Shown: positions 11,033-21,185 of the stretch, piece after piece | How positions within the stretch are numbered: the stretch's first letter is position 1 | Layout: each line of letters opens with the position of its first letter | Assembly: GCF_000283155.1 (NCBI RefSeq) | Contig: NW_004454193.1 | Coordinates: forward strand, 5,543,481 to 5,607,480 | Direction of reading: 5' to 3' | Source of the DNA: Ceratotherium simum simum | Taxonomy: Eukaryota; Chordata; Mammalia; Perissodactyla; Rhinocerotidae | Length of the DNA stretch: 64,000 nt | Made by a program: the position numbers and the translations under genes | The notes under the pieces: model-generated | Told to the model about the DNA's origin: nothing | Seen by the model: the letters and a program-made list of their open reading frames with translations, nothing else | The model's database searches: none

Positions 11033-11860
11033 GACAGCAGAGGGGCCAACTTAGAAAGTGATACTGAAGCCCTGTGCTGAAATCATTTGCATTCTTGTGG
11101 GGCTGAAACGGTGTTAGCTCCATGAGTCAAAGGCGGGCTCCTGAGAGCATTGATAAGCCCAGGCTGAGGGAATAAATGAACAGCTCTCTGTTCGGAGGAA
11201 GAAGACATGGAGTTATGTATGGATATCCCTGGGGCCTTTGTGCTGGTGTGGACACAGCCCAGCCAGGCGGGTACAGCCATCCCGTGTCTCTAGCTGTTTC
11301 AGTTCAACTGGCTCCGTCAGAGAATGAAGCAGACCAAGCCACCCGAGTTAACGCCCTGCTGCCTCCCCACATCAAGCAGAATTTGGATTGAGAAGGACTT
11401 GTTGACTTTTGTGTTCCTTTTTTCCCTGTCTTAGTTGGGAGTAGGATCGGAGCCTGTCCTTCCGACTCTTGGCTCATTGGGGCCACTTGGTCCCCGAGGT
11501 GGCCCATCAGACTAGGCAGTGGGGGAGGACTGTCTCATGGGAACCTTTTACCAAGCCTTAGGTCATTGGCCTCTACCGGCTTGGTGGTCTCTGCTCCCAT
11601 CAAATCGCCTATTCTCCAGGATCTCAGCCTTCCTTTGGCCTTTACAGAATAAGGGCTTTACCCCACGAAGCTGGGGTGTTTGCCCCCCAAAGAGCCCTGG
11701 AGGCTGAGATCTGAACTTGGGCCTCCAAGTTCAGTGTGGCAGTGCAGTGGGGCTGGCTTCTGGAGGGGATGGGGCAAGCTTTCTCCCTCCGGGAATGACA
11801 GCCCTACTCAGCTGGCGGGCCTGCACTCTTGTGTACTCTGCTGGCTGGCTGCTGTCTCGT
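11033..11860. other. unique non-coding DNA
   Basis: No repeat or exon recognised; short overlapping chance frames only. Confidence 0.4.
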
Positions 11861-12245
11861 TCTAATAAATTAAATCTGTTATATCATCACTGTTATATTC
11901 CTGAGACAAGCACTTCCAAGGCAGATTAGAAAGGAACTTAAGGGGATTAAAAGCTTCTCTTAGTGAAAAACAATGTCTCAGATGGGAAATCCATTTACCA
12001 ATATGAATTTCAGCAGAAATGCATGTTTTCTTCAATGCATTGCTACTGCTCAAAGAAAGCAGGATTCCCCCCAACGCCTCCCGTCCTCTGTTTTGCATAA
12101 GTTATAATGTGGATTCTGTTGAGCGTAGCAAGCTTCTCAGGGAGATTGATGGCTTCCATAAAGTTGCGCGAAAACATTTCTCCTTTGTTCACGAGGGAAA
12201 AGAAAAGTGTCTAATGGATTCGGAGTATTAAAAGAGTGTTGGCTT
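11861..12245. other. candidate conserved non-coding block
   Basis: Repeat-free with words such as 'taataaattaaatctg', 'gaaatgcatgttttc', 'ttttgcataagttataatg' and 'agttgcgcgaaaac'. A 70-codon plus-strand frame (12019-12231) overlaps a 78-codon minus frame and has no known domain. A regulatory role is inference. Confidence 0.3.
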
Positions 12246-13135
12246 GTACTGTAAACCAGAGGAAGTCTAGGAGTAAATACTAGACACCAGAGGAGGTGGA
12301 TTAATTGGAGATGGAAGCAGTCAATTCTCAGTTATCTGCTTGTGGCTTATCTGCAAGAAGTTAAAAAAAAAAAAAAAAAAAGGGAAAGTATCCTAATGCT
12401 TCCACTCCCTGCCCGGCTGTCTATCCCTGTGTATACTCAGGGAATTGAAAGTCATTTTAATAACCTGGGCCCAATATAATTTGGAAGTAATTCTGCTGCT
12501 GCAGCTATAAAAAAATCACGGAAGGCAGTCCAAAGGATGTGTAATTAATTTTTTTTCTATTACTCACAGGCTGGGATTCTCTATACTGTTAGAAAGTTGA
12601 CTTAACTTAAAATCATGAGCTAGTTCCCAAAGCCAGTGAAGAGCTCCTACTCAGGTGGCTGTAAAACTTTGGGAAACTGTCGTGTCAGGCCCCAGCACTG
12701 ACTTCAAAGAGATTCTCTCTCCAGGAGGCTGATGGGACCGGGAGAGCTGCTGTCTGGATCCATTGTAAGTTGGAGCCTGGGTGAAGAGACAGGCCAAGTG
12801 CTGCCTGTTGGGTTTGGCCCAGTAGTGAGTGTTGATCTGTTCTAGATGATTCTCAGGAATTCTGGGGGTGCCGTGTGCAAACCCTTCTCCCACTGTGCCC
12901 CATGGAGCTGGGTATCTGTGCCCACGGCTTCACTTTGGCCATACTGCGGAAAAGCCCTCCCAGACATTAATGCAACTGCTCAGAGTGGTGGAGAGAGCTC
13001 TTTTGGTGGCCAAGGAATAGAAGCCCATTCATGCCAGCTCAAGGCAGAGAAAGGTCAGTTACAAGGAGATGACTCTCATGGGGTCTAAGGCAATGGAGCC
13101 AAGCTTGGACCACTGAGCATCATGGACAAAACAAA
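12246..13135. other. unique non-coding DNA
   Basis: Contains an A18-19 homopolymer at 12363-12381 but no recognisable parental element upstream of it. No exon or RNA gene was found in the remainder. Confidence 0.4.
12363..12381 (+). repeat. poly(A) run
   Basis: Nineteen consecutive A. The upstream 150 bases were checked for a retroposed transcript or SINE and no family was recognised. Confidence 0.9.
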
Positions 13136-13292
13136 GCTCCCTCCCTTCCTTCCTTCCTCCCTCCCCTCCCTCCCTCCCTCCCTCCCTTCCTTCCTTCCTT
13201 CCTCCCTCTCTCCCTCTCTCCCCTCCCTCCCTTGCTTCCTTTCTTCCTTCCTTCTCCTTTTCCCTTTTCTCTTGCCTCCTTTTCCTCTTGCC
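13136..13292 (-). repeat. homopyrimidine/homopurine tract (CCTT/CCCT)n
   Basis: About 155 bases almost purely pyrimidine on the plus strand, built from mixed cctt, ccct and ctct units. A low-complexity tract with mirror symmetry, the type that can form triplex (H-DNA). An open frame across its minus strand (13059-13343) is a repeat artefact. Confidence 0.95.
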
Positions 13293-13559
13293 TGAAGTGA
13301 GGCTGAACCAGAGTCTCTCCAAGATCTCAGGCCTCAGCTGCACATCTACCTACCCCTGCCTCTTTACGAAGTGAGCACCGGCTCTTGTTCCAGAAGCCAT
13401 GATGTTCCTTGTGAAGCTTCTCAGGGGCCCCACGTTTCACCACTAGACCTTCCATTTTGCCTGCACCATGCTGGTGCCACATCTGGTAGAAGGCTTTGCC
13501 TTTTAAAAGGAGAGGCTGAATTTCTGGAGTTAACTTTCCTAATTTTCAGCCCTAATAAA
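13293..13559. other. unique non-coding DNA
   Basis: No repeat, exon or RNA gene recognised. Confidence 0.4.
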
Positions 13560-13658
13560 TAACAATATTTGCTCACAGCAATTGGGTGCTAATGAGGTGC
13601 CAGGCACTGCGTTAAGCACTTGACACGGAACATCTTGTTAAAGCCTCTCGACACCTTT
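13560..13658 (-). mobile_element. MIR SINE, antisense, left part
   Basis: Has 'gctaatgaggtgccaggcac' and 'tgcgttaagcacttgacac', the antisense MIR 3' half. It breaks at the insertion at 13659 and resumes at 14397. Confidence 0.85.
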
Positions 13659-13670
13659 AAGAATAGGTGG
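13659..13670. repeat. left target-site duplication
   Basis: The 12-mer aagaataggtgg pairs with aagaatgggtgg at 14385-14396 (one mismatch). The pair brackets the L1, gap and ERE insertion inside a MIR. Confidence 0.85.
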
Positions 13671-13836
13671 AATACTACTCAGCCATAAGAAACGATGAAA
13701 TCCAGCCATTGTGACAACATGGATGGACATTGAAGGTATTATGCAAAGTGAAATAAGTCAGAGGGAGAAGGTCAAATATCGTATGATTTCCTTCATTAAG
13801 TAGTAGATAATAACAACAATAAACAAACACATAGAG
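13671..13836 (+). mobile_element. young L1, ORF2 3' end, runs into gap
   Basis: Begins 'aatactactcagccataag', continues 'gtgacaacatggatggacat' and 'gtgaaataagtcagaggg', the ORF2 C-terminal region of L1, and reaches 'ttccttcattaagtagtag' before the N run. The same subfamily recurs in antisense at 26265-26541. 5'-truncated. Confidence 0.9.
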
Positions 13837-14316
13837 NNNNNNNNNNNNNNNNNNNNNNNNNNNNNNNNNNNNNNNNNNNNNNNNNNNNNNNNNNNNNNNN
13901 NNNNNNNNNNNNNNNNNNNNNNNNNNNNNNNNNNNNNNNNNNNNNNNNNNNNNNNNNNNNNNNNNNNNNNNNNNNNNNNNNNNNNNNNNNNNNNNNNNNN
14001 NNNNNNNNNNNNNNNNNNNNNNNNNNNNNNNNNNNNNNNNNNNNNNNNNNNNNNNNNNNNNNNNNNNNNNNNNNNNNNNNNNNNNNNNNNNNNNNNNNNN
14101 NNNNNNNNNNNNNNNNNNNNNNNNNNNNNNNNNNNNNNNNNNNNNNNNNNNNNNNNNNNNNNNNNNNNNNNNNNNNNNNNNNNNNNNNNNNNNNNNNNNN
14201 NNNNNNNNNNNNNNNNNNNNNNNNNNNNNNNNNNNNNNNNNNNNNNNNNNNNNNNNNNNNNNNNNNNNNNNNNNNNNNNNNNNNNNNNNNNNNNNNNNNN
14301 NNNNNNNNNNNNNNNN
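13837..14316. other. assembly gap, 480 N
   Basis: Exactly 480 unresolved bases. The flanks are L1 ORF2 end on the left and ERE SINE 3' end on the right, so the missing bases are probably an L1 3' UTR, a tail and most of an ERE. The 185-codon minus-strand frame at 13796-14353 is an artefact of translating N. Confidence 0.99.
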
Positions 14317-14384
14317 CAGATGTTAGCTCAGGGCTAATCTTCCTCACACACAAAAAATAAATAAATAAAAAAAATTAAAAAAAA
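14317..14384 (+). mobile_element. ERE SINE 3' end, sense
   Basis: 'cagatgttagctcagggcta' followed by 'tcttcctcacaca' and an A-rich (aaataa) tail is the 3' domain of the perissodactyl ERE SINE. The tRNA-like head lies in the gap. The tail abuts the right target-site duplication. Confidence 0.9.
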
Positions 14385-14396
14385 AAGAATGGGTGG
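14385..14396. repeat. right target-site duplication
   Basis: aagaatgggtgg, one mismatch from the copy at 13659-13670. Confidence 0.85.
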
Positions 14397-14560
14397 TATC
14401 ATGATCCCATTCCACAGCTGGGAAAATAAGGCTCCAAGAGGTTCAGTAACTTGCCTAAGGTCACACAGCGGGTACAGGGAAAAGCAAGATTTGAACCCAG
14501 CAACTCCTGCTCTAGAGTCCAGGCTTTTAACTGCAACATTATATGGCCTTAATGAGTGTC
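14397..14560 (-). mobile_element. MIR SINE, antisense, right part
   Basis: Continues the MIR interrupted at 13659: 'cccattccacagctgggaaa', 'gtaacttgcctaaggtcaca', 'gatttgaacccagcaactcc' and 'gagtccaggcttttaactgc'. Confidence 0.85.
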
Positions 14561-14859
14561 TAACTCGAGTCTTTGTGCATGACTTCACGAAAGGCTTGTT
14601 TTTTAAAAGAATCTTCCAGGTTGAAAAACACCAGTCTCCAGCCCAAGAAGCCAGTTTTTTACAACCATATGGATGGAAGTGAAAATTTCAGAGTGGATTG
14701 AACGTTATGTATTATTAGCCGATGCTGGGATTCTAGCATCAGTGAGATTTCTTACCTGTGATGCCTAGAATCTTCACCCCTCCTCCCAGACCCTTCACCT
14801 CCACTGCCCTTCTCCCCCGGGCTACACACACTCTCAGGATCCTGGTAGAAAACCTGGTG
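14561..14859. other. unique non-coding DNA
   Basis: No repeat or exon recognised. Confidence 0.4.
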
Positions 14860-15310
14860 CTAAAATGTTGCTCAATTTTAATTACACTTCCAAGTGCCTT
14901 GCTGTCAGCTGCCCTTCTGAAATTGTTTTAATTGAAGTTTCATGAATCCTGGTGAGTTCAGACGGAGTTCATCTCTAAGCCCATCCTGATTTCATTAAAG
15001 ATTTGATCTTTCTTTTTTCACCAATAAAACATTTATTATCGTTATCTCTTTCGTAACCATTTTCTTTCTGCAAAGGAGGGGAACAAAATCAACCTCATCT
15101 TCATGCCAATAACACTAAGAAATCATCTGTTGATTTTTCTGGCACACGAGAGAAGTAACATTTTTTAAAAAATAATTAATTAATTATTTCCCTTTTAAAT
15201 TAAGGCAATCCTCATGCAAGAGGATTTTTAAGCCTGCAGGTAAGGATATTTATGAATTAACTGTACACATGGCTTAGGAAAGAATCAATTCTTAAATATA
15301 GGGTTTTTTT
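14860..15310. other. candidate conserved non-coding block
   Basis: AT-rich and repeat-free, dense in TAAT cores ('aatttttaatta'-like words, 'gttttaattgaag', 'aataattaattaattatt'), with preserved unusual words such as 'ttatctctttcgtaacc'. Resembles enhancers near developmental regulators; inference only. Confidence 0.35.
15170..15189. promoter_or_regulatory. 20-bp palindrome of homeodomain-type sites
   Basis: The sequence reads identically on both strands and contains overlapping TAATTA cores, the classic paired-type and Antp-type homeodomain dimer target. It could also be simple AT-rich drift. Confidence 0.4.
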
Positions 15311-15486
15311 TTAATCCCCCCTCCTTGAGGCAACGTCAGGGCTGGTTTAATAGGAGAGATGGCTCTCGAACCCTCTCCTCCCCACCTCCCACCAACAGGA
15401 GGTAAAGGATGGAAAACAAAGTTACAGATGAACCAAATAATGTAAAAGTAAAACCGGGCTGCAGAGGGGCTTGTTGACCCCTGAGT
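15311..15486. other. unique non-coding DNA
   Basis: Repeat-free. A T-run at 15302-15311 and a 'cctcctccccacctccc' patch are the only distinctive features. Confidence 0.4.
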
Positions 15487-15499
15487 GTTAATAATTAAC
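15487..15499. promoter_or_regulatory. perfect HNF1 consensus palindrome
   Basis: gttaataattaac matches the HNF1A/HNF1B dimer consensus (GTTAATNATTAAC) at every position and lies in repeat-free AT-rich DNA. A further GTTAATTA word follows at 15501. Occupancy is not shown. Confidence 0.5.
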
Positions 15500-16229
15500 A
15501 GTTAATTACTATTAAATCATCATTGCCTGGTCTCAGCTAGGATCACAATTTACGTCCAGGAGTCAGTTCAGAGTCTGTGTTTGATTGTCTGCTCTGCAAC
15601 ATTCTGAGCAAACCCGGTACCTGTCTCCTGCTTGGTGGATTTGACTCACAATGTTTCTGTTAAGACTTCAGCTGCAGCTCCTTCTAGATCTTTGTTTCAT
15701 GTATGTAATATACTTAAAACGCACTAAATGACAGTTTATAATATCATTATCTACAGTTAAAGATATTATAACTTCAAAAATGAAAAGAAAGTGTAGCCAT
15801 ATGTGGAAATGGTCTATTCGTGCCCTTTTAACCTCCCTCCCTCATAGTTTCCCCTGGACCAGACAGGCAACAGCACAAAAATCATAGGTCTGCAAAATCA
15901 TTTTGCTATTTTAGCCCACAGTTGTCATGAAAGGAAACTGGGTTATTTAGACAGTAAATAACAACTGAGGACTAATTTATTTTGCTTTTTCTTTTTGCTT
16001 TTATTTTTATCCCGGGCTCCAATATGTTCTTTATTACATGGTTTGATAATTCAAGGATGGCTCAGCAACCCCTGCTGCCCTGCCACCGCCCCTCGACCCC
16101 CCCAGCCCCCAATAACATGGGAGTTGATTTAAAACTTCACTCTGAACAGCCTTGGGGTTATTAGGAACACTGTGGACCGAGTATGGATTAGGTTTAAAAG
16201 TAATAAAAAAGTAGACCTGTTGGTTAGGT
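15500..16229. other. unique AT-rich non-coding DNA
   Basis: No repeat or exon recognised; a pyrimidine-rich patch lies near 15965-16020. The short frames at 15982-16279 are chance. Confidence 0.4.
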
Positions 16230-17110
16230 GAAAAATTCACTATCAGATTCCTGAGTGCAGCGTTCCTTTTCATGTGCAAACGGCACTAAATGAGGCATTT
16301 AATTCAACAAATCCAGAGTTCTGATCCGCCAGAAAGAGAGACTGGGTTAGTTCAATTTGTAACAAACGATCTCCCTATGATCAAAGTCCTGAGCGCTGAT
16401 TTCAACATGCTGCTTAAATTAGTCTAACACCAAAGTCTTTGGCTCGGAGACAGTATTTGGAATGTCTTACCAGAGGAGAAATTCCTTCTCACACATGGTT
16501 CTAATATCATGCCATGCCAGCTTTGCTTTTTAATGGGCTGACAAGGAGGCACGGTGCTAACTTTCTGACTCCAGAAAGTTCTTGTGCTGTCACCCGCAAA
16601 CCAGCTAGGATAATTTTTCCTTGGCTTCCTTATTAAAGCCTGAATGAAGGGATTGTGCGGCTTTCTTAATGTCACTCGGTCTGTTTGCCATAAATTCAGG
16701 CGCTCACGATGAAAGGTGCACTTATATTTCGCTGCGAAATGGAATCAAGGAGAATGCACCCAGGTTCACAATAAATAACTAAGCGTGAGTTATTAAGTGA
16801 ATTTCATATACCAGGGCCTTATTACATCAGCAGTTTAGATAATGGCTTCTGAAGAAATACATCTATGTATTTCGCGGCCAAAGCGTGGAGGGGTGGGGGA
16901 TCCAGAGGGCGCCGAGGTGGACAGACAGAGCCAGCCGGGGTGAGAATGGAATAGGTGGTATTTGAAAAATAATATAATATTTACATTTTTGCATGCAGTT
17001 TGCCTTTTTAGCTCAGCGGGGAGACCAGCAGGCCTGATGGCCAACACGACACGCATTGCTGCAGGCTTCCTGCCTGCCATTGTTTGTTTTTTTGCAGAAG
17101 GAAGACTTGG
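16230..17110. other. candidate conserved non-coding block
   Basis: Repeat-free across about 880 bases with retained CpG-containing words ('tttcgctgcgaaatgg', 'aagcgtgagttattaag', 'tatttcgcggcc') and TAAT-type words. CpG retention in intergenic DNA suggests constraint or hypomethylation, but conservation was not measured. Confidence 0.35.
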
Positions 17111-17294
17111 GGTTGTTTAGACTATGAGCCTAATTTTAGAGGATGATAATTACGTTGCTTCTAAACCACATATTTTCCAGAATTTGCTGCCCCATGAAAA
17201 TAACTTGCATGTGTGTCCAGCCTGGCTGGCAGCCAGCCTGATGCCCAGGGCCTGGGCTCTCTGTGTCATCCTGGGGGACTCCCAGTGACCAGGA
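17111..17294. other. unique non-coding DNA
   Basis: No repeat or exon recognised. Confidence 0.4.
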
Positions 17295-17410
17295 TGAGGT
17301 AGCATGGGGTGGCGGAAAGGGCTTTGTTTTGGGAGGGAGGAGAACTGGGTTTAGGCTCCCACTCCACCCTACTGTTGGGTCTTAGGTTGGTCATGTGACT
17401 TCCAGAGCGG
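17295..17410 (+). mobile_element. MIR SINE fragment, sense
   Basis: 'gaggtagcatggggtgg', 'gaactgggtttaggctccca' and 'gttgggtcttaggttggtca' follow the 5' half of MIR with strong decay. Confidence 0.55.
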
Positions 17411-17499
17411 CATTTTGCAGACCATCAATCCCATGCAATGCTCTGCAGGATGCCTAGATCTAAGAAGTTAGGGAATCTTTGCCAGCTACGTTCTCTTCT

Positions 17500-17790
17500 T
17501 CGTGATCTACCACGCACAGGGATTCATCGTCCATGTTGTCTTGAGCTTAGTTCAATGCTACCCATCCTTCAGGTCTCTGATTCTCAAATACACTCTTTCT
17601 TTATGTTGTAAATCATTACTGGAGTCAATCTGCCAATTACTTGTGAAGTAATTTGATGATGTAGTATCCACTCAAGACTGACTCCTTGAGAGCAGGTGCT
17701 ATCTGTTTTGTGATGGATCCTCCATGCTTAGGACAATGCCCGCCATGTAGTAGACGCTCAATAATGATTTCATAAACTGCCAAACTAAGA
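17500..17790 (+). mobile_element. L2 LINE 3' end, sense
   Basis: Ends with 'cttgagagcaggtgctatct', 'cttaggacaatgcccgccat' and 'gtagtagacgctcaataatg', the L2 3' terminal motif. Upstream 'catccttcaggtctctgatt' fits the same element. Confidence 0.75.
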
Positions 17791-17793
17791 CAG

Positions 17794-17935
17794 TGTTCCT
17801 AAACTTCAATGAACATTCGAATTAACTGGGAGGATCTCGTTAAAAGGTAGGTTCTGATTCAGTAAGTCTGGAGTGGGGCCTGAGAGTCTGTATTTCTAAT
17901 ATCCTCCCATGTACTGCTGGTGTTGTTGCATTTTA
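17794..17935 (+). mobile_element. MER20 hAT-Charlie fragment
   Basis: 'cagtgttcctaaacttcaat', 'ggttctgattcagtaagtct' and 'ggagtggggcctgagagtct' match MER20, a non-autonomous hAT element. Right end degraded. Confidence 0.75.
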
Positions 17936-18434
17936 AGTAGCAAGGAATTAAAAAGTTTAACTCTGTTTAATCTTAGATATATCAAACTCTGTTTATCCTT
18001 TCCTGGTGGAACACCTAGTAACATCTATGAGCTGTCTCAGTTTATTCAACTAAGAAACGAACTAAATGCTCTTTAAGGATCCTTGCAGCTTAAGACATGA
18101 CAGTCTTCGGATGTGTTGCTCTGAAATTGTTGCTGAGTCAGCGCTGGGATGAGGGGAGGGGAGCTTCTCCGAGCACAGGATCTCATGAGGTGCATGGGAA
18201 GTTCACTAGGGCACCCGGAGATGTCAAGAGGGGGTGGGCTCAGCCCCCCTGAGCTCTTTCAGACTCAGTCCAGGCTCCTAGGGAGGCAGCTAAGCATCTG
18301 CTGATCACACTTGGGGAGCTACCCTTTCCTACTCCTCTGAGCCCAGTTGTGGGAGGTCGGGGTGATGGAACATTCCATGTGTTTTGAGCTCAGGATGATA
18401 CAGATGTGGGGAGTCAGGGGTGCCATGGATAGAG
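17936..18434. other. unique non-coding DNA with possible MIR scrap
   Basis: At 18025-18105 'tgtctcagtttattcaact' and 'ctttaaggatccttgcagc' may be a MIR-type 3' scrap. The rest is unassigned. Confidence 0.35.
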
Positions 18435-19345
18435 CTGGCCCAGATATTATGACAAAGACGAGAAAAAAATATACAAAAAACTCTCAAAATTCAATAATAA
18501 GAAAATAAAAATCACCCTATTTAAAAATGGGCAAAAGATTTGAACAGATACCTCACCGAAAAAGGTATAAAGATGGTAAATGAGCATATGAAAAGATACT
18601 CAACATCACTTGTTATTAAGGAATTGCAAACTAAAATCACAATAAGACATCACCACACATCTATTAGATGAAGTAAATTCCAAGAAACTGACCACATCAA
18701 CAATCGGATGTGCAGCAACAAGAACTCGCATTCGTTGCTGGGTTTTGGGAATGCAAAATGCTACAGTCACTTTGGAAGACAGTTTTGTAGTTTCTTACAA
18801 ACCCAAACGTACTCTAACCATACAATTCAGCATTTGAACCCCTAGGTATCTACCCAACTGTTTTGAAAACACATCTATACAAAACCTCGAACATGAATGT
18901 TCATAGCTGCTTTATTTTTAATCACCAAAAAACTGGAAGCAACCCAAGTGTCCTTCAATTGGTGAATGAATAAACAAACTGTGGCACATCTGTACAATGG
19001 AATATTATTCAGCAATAAAAAGAAATGTGCTATCAAGCCATGAAAAGATATGGATGAATCTTAAATGTATTGTTAAGTGAAGGAAGCCAATCTAAAAAAG
19101 CTATATATTGTACGATTCCGATTATATGACGGTCTGGAAAAGGTAAAACTATAGAGACAATAAAAAGATCCATCATGACCAGGCATTCCAGGTGGGGTGG
19201 GAGAGGGTTGAATAGATGGAGCACAGTAGAATTTTTAGGTCAGTGAAACTATTCTGTATGCCATTTTGATGGTAAATACAAGATATTATCCATTTGTCAA
19301 AACCCATAGAAATTTACAGCACAAAGAGTAAACCTTAAGGTGTAC
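18435..19345 (+). mobile_element. L1 ORF2 3' end and 3' UTR, sense
   Basis: Typical L1 ORF2 tail: 'atgggcaaaagatttgaaca', 'gaattgcaaactaaaatcac', 'gtatctacccaactgttttg', 'gaagcaacccaagtgtcctt', 'atggaatattattcagcaat'. The 3' UTR has 'caaaacccatagaaatttac'. Stops throughout; no functional reverse transcriptase. Confidence 0.9.
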
Positions 19346-21000
19346 AAATTAAAACAAATAATTTAGGAGGTTGAGGAATCCCAAGATAGAATGCAGAATA
19401 CGACTCAACAACTTAACTGTATTAAAAATGTATGAAACAACTGCACTGAAGGGGATGGGGGAGTAAGGCGCTGACCTAAGTAACTTTGGAAATGAGTGGA
19501 ATTGTAAGACTGTGGGCAAACGAAGCATACGTAAGCACTCTACTCTAGTTGATAAAGTTGTTTCCCACAAAGGTATATGTTGACAATTCTGAAACCACTC
19601 TACATGTATACTGAAACTAAACAATTAAATAAATTGATGGCAGATGGTGGGAGCCAGGTTTTTCACAGTGGGAGTGGGTTACAGATAAGGAAGGGGATGA
19701 GGCTAGAATAAGCCACAGGGTAATGGATTTGAGTTGGAGACGTTAGAATGAACTCCTGTTTAGCTTAATATAGATGCATATAATCACACGTAGAAGTTTT
19801 CATACATAGACGTATATTCATGGGTTAGTACACACACGCGTTATCTCCTCGCTCTGTCAGCTGAGAGGGCTTAGAAGTAATGACATCCCAGTTGTAATGT
19901 CCACACCTAGTGCACAGACCTTGGTTTCTAATATCATTCTCCAACGAAAGGAACAGGATGTGGAGCAATGGCTGATTCTAGGAGTCTAGGACTGTGGCAT
20001 GAAATATACAAGATGAGCCTAGAGCATCGTGTAGTGCCAGAAAGGAAGAAAATGCTGAAAAACAAAAAAACAACCAGAAAACCAAACCCATAATGATGGG
20101 ACTACGTCACAGGGATCCAGGATCCAGCTGAAAGTGCTCTCAACGGCCAGAGCTAGAACACTTTGAGCAACAAAATAAAGTAATATTGGATTATAACCTA
20201 GAGGATAAAATAAATACCCAGGGGTCCATGCTGTTGTAAATAAATGATTGAAAAAGTGAATAAATAGAGGGAGAACAGACCAATCTTCTGTGCAGAAGAA
20301 TTCAAATTAATTTATGTAGCTACTCTGCCCTCAAGGAGATCGAGCAGAACTCCCCACTCCTTAAGTGTGGCTGCCCAGAGTAACTTGCTGCCAAAGAGGA
20401 CAGTGCGGAAAAGGAGACAAGAAAAAATAACTTTTCAGTGGAGAAACCTGACAAATACCACCTCAAACCAGGTGATCAGGTCAAGGCCAACACCAACAGT
20501 GGTAAGTGGTGTGGAGAGTAGGGACCCTTGTTATGACGGGATGAGAACGGCCCTTTACCTCTGTGGTCTTCCTCCCCAAAACAAATCACCTCAGTCTCAT
20601 CATGAGAAAAACATCAGACAAATTCCAGTTGAGAGACATTCTGCAAAAATACCTGATCAGCACTGCTCAAAACTGTCAAGATCATCAAAAACAAAGAAAC
20701 TCTGATAAACCGTCACAGCCAAGAGGAGCCTAAGGAGACATGACCAGTAAATGTAATCTGGTATTGGATGGGATCCTGGGACAGAAAAAGGACGTTAGGC
20801 AAAAAGTGAGAAAACTTAACTAAAGTATAGACTTTAGTTAATGATAATGTATCAGTATTTGTTCATTAGCTTTGACAAGTGTATCATGCCAATGTAAGAT
20901 GGTAATAATAGGGGAAAATGGGTGTGGAGTACATAGGAACTCTCTGTACTATCTTCAGTATAACTCTCTAAATCTAAAATTACAAGTTTATTAAAAAGTC
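19346..21000 (+). mobile_element. older L1M 3' UTR (L1MC/D/E type), sense
   Basis: Long L1M 3' UTR with 'tttcagtggagaaacctgac', 'ctctgtggtcttcctcccca', 'gcctaaggagacatgacc', 'gatgggatcctgggacagaa', 'ggaactctctgtactatctt' and an 'aagtttattaaaaag' end. The assignment of 19346-19640 to it is less certain. Confidence 0.8.
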
Positions 21001-21044
21001 ATCATCACGAAAAACCGTACGTACCAGTTGGAATAGGCTTGGGA

Positions 21045-21185
21045 AGAACGGAGTTAGCTTAACTTGAGTACCTACTCTGTATCAGGATGGTGCTAGCTTT
21101 CTTTGCCCCATGAGCTCTTTTGATCTTTACAATAGCTCTGTGAAAAATGTCATATAATCCCAAACTTTCAGATGTGGAATGGGGT
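21045..21185 (-). mobile_element. MIR SINE fragment, antisense
   Basis: 'cttgagtacctactctgtat', 'catgagctcttttgatcttt' and 'acaatagctctgtgaaaaat' follow decayed antisense MIR. Confidence 0.5.

Noticed and set aside
12246..12381. Processed pseudogene ending in the poly(A) run
   Set aside because: No parental transcript or target-site duplication could be recognised upstream.
13136..13292. CRISPR or satellite array
   Set aside because: Low-complexity pyrimidine tract with no repeat-spacer structure; CRISPR is not expected in a mammalian genome.
13059..13343. Arg/Glu/Gly-rich 94-codon frame on minus
   Set aside because: Produced by the homopurine tract.
13796..14353. 185-codon open frame on the minus strand
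   Set aside because: It is mostly a translation of N; only short L1 and ERE sequence flanks the gap.
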